64,000 bases of DNA from positions 19,289,622-19,353,621 of the forward strand of contig LR990044.1 in assembly GCA_905147135.1 (NCBI GenBank). The letters are read 5' to 3'. The position numbers and the translations under genes were made by a program. This document shows positions 63,600 through 64,000 of this stretch, piece by piece; position 1 is the first letter of the stretch, and each line of letters starts with the position of its first letter. A model generated the notes under the pieces. It searched no databases, was not told the origin of the DNA, and saw only the letters and a program-made list of their open reading frames with translations. The DNA comes from Blastobasis lacticolella. Lineage: Eukaryota > Arthropoda > Insecta > Lepidoptera > Blastobasidae.

Positions 63600-63762
63600 C
63601 CCTTACGTTGAGGGAAAACATCGTGATGAAATCTGCACATTCAAGTGACTGTATGTGTCACCATGATCCCATCTGGTTAGGTTACCTTGTTAACAGGGTC
63701 GGAGAGGTCATATGGCAGTCGCTTTAATGTAATTACCTGATCTGCCAAATCCTGGCTCAAGG
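63600..63762 (+). mobile_element. SINE family M, partial copy
   Basis: GAGGGAAAACATCGTGATGA, CCATGATCCCATCTGGTTAG, ATATGGCAGTCGCTTTAATG and CCTGATCTGCCAAATCCTGG are the reverse complements of M-family blocks in order. It is truncated at the 3' side near GGCTTTTTG. Confidence 0.75.
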
Positions 63763-64000
63763 CTTTTTGATTCGATGAAGTAACAAATGATGCAATTTTC
63801 ATAAATCATTCTAAAAGTTGGGATGATTGTGGAAGAATCGAGGAAGGCCTTGGCCTTGATTCAGGCTAATATAATAATAATTCCAAAAAAGCATTTGGTA
63901 CTAAATCTACCTCTGACACATGTCCGAAAGAAGCAGAAGTGAATTATGCAGCAAAACTTGAGAATGACCACCTGTTATACCGATATAAATCCTGTTATAT

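Noticed and set aside
1..64000. CRISPR array, bacterial operon or prophage
   Set aside because: No regularly spaced direct repeats with unique spacers, no ribosome-binding-site/operon structure; repeats and splice-like signals indicate an animal nuclear genome.

Overview
The window looks like about 64 kb of moth or butterfly (Lepidoptera) nuclear DNA. It is AT-rich and gene-poor, with only short isolated open frames. Its interspersed repeats match types I associate with Lepidoptera: tRNA-derived SINEs with (ATG)n or (GAT)n tails, RTE-type LINE ends, Jockey/CR1-type LINE tails, short Helitron-like units ending in CTAGT, and many palindromic MITEs. No complete protein-coding gene, rRNA gene, true tRNA gene or CRISPR array was found. 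Family names come from recognition by eye, not a database search; homology between copies inside the window was read directly from the sequence.

Layout. 1-20 kb is mostly unassigned intronic or intergenic DNA with scattered repeats. It also holds a TIR element carrying a nested LINE-tail insertion (6.2-6.7 kb), a probable terminal exon on the minus strand (9.9 kb), a perfect 24-bp-arm palindrome (12.4 kb) and a CCAAT/CRE promoter-like block (19.6 kb). 20-28 kb has a perfect 22-bp hairpin (21.0 kb), a CpG-rich island (22.05-22.42 kb), exon-like segments on both strands (21.4, 24.2 and 26.4 kb) and a fragment of a LINE first ORF with an SGNH-hydrolase-like domain (26.8-27.95 kb). 28-42 kb is rich in decayed LINE tails, Helitron-like units and SINEs. 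It also contains an exon-like segment with a clean donor (35.9 kb) and a composite tandem array with a 477-479 bp unit (37.4-38.9 kb). 42.4-43.85 kb holds the best coding sequence: a 5'-truncated LINE with an uninterrupted reverse transcriptase. 45-64 kb is dense in SINEs, MITEs and RTE ends, several with target-site duplications still visible.

The strongest gene signal is three minus-strand segments (26,358-26,480; 21,421-21,543; 9,907-10,019). Each has plausible splice signals, and all junctions are in phase 1, so they could be the last exons of one gene with long introns. I could not identify the protein. I did not find a convincing new multi-gene biological system. The most unusual material is structural: perfect palindromes, nested insertions with intact target-site duplications, a tandemly amplified composite of mobile-element pieces, and the stranded LINE first ORF.
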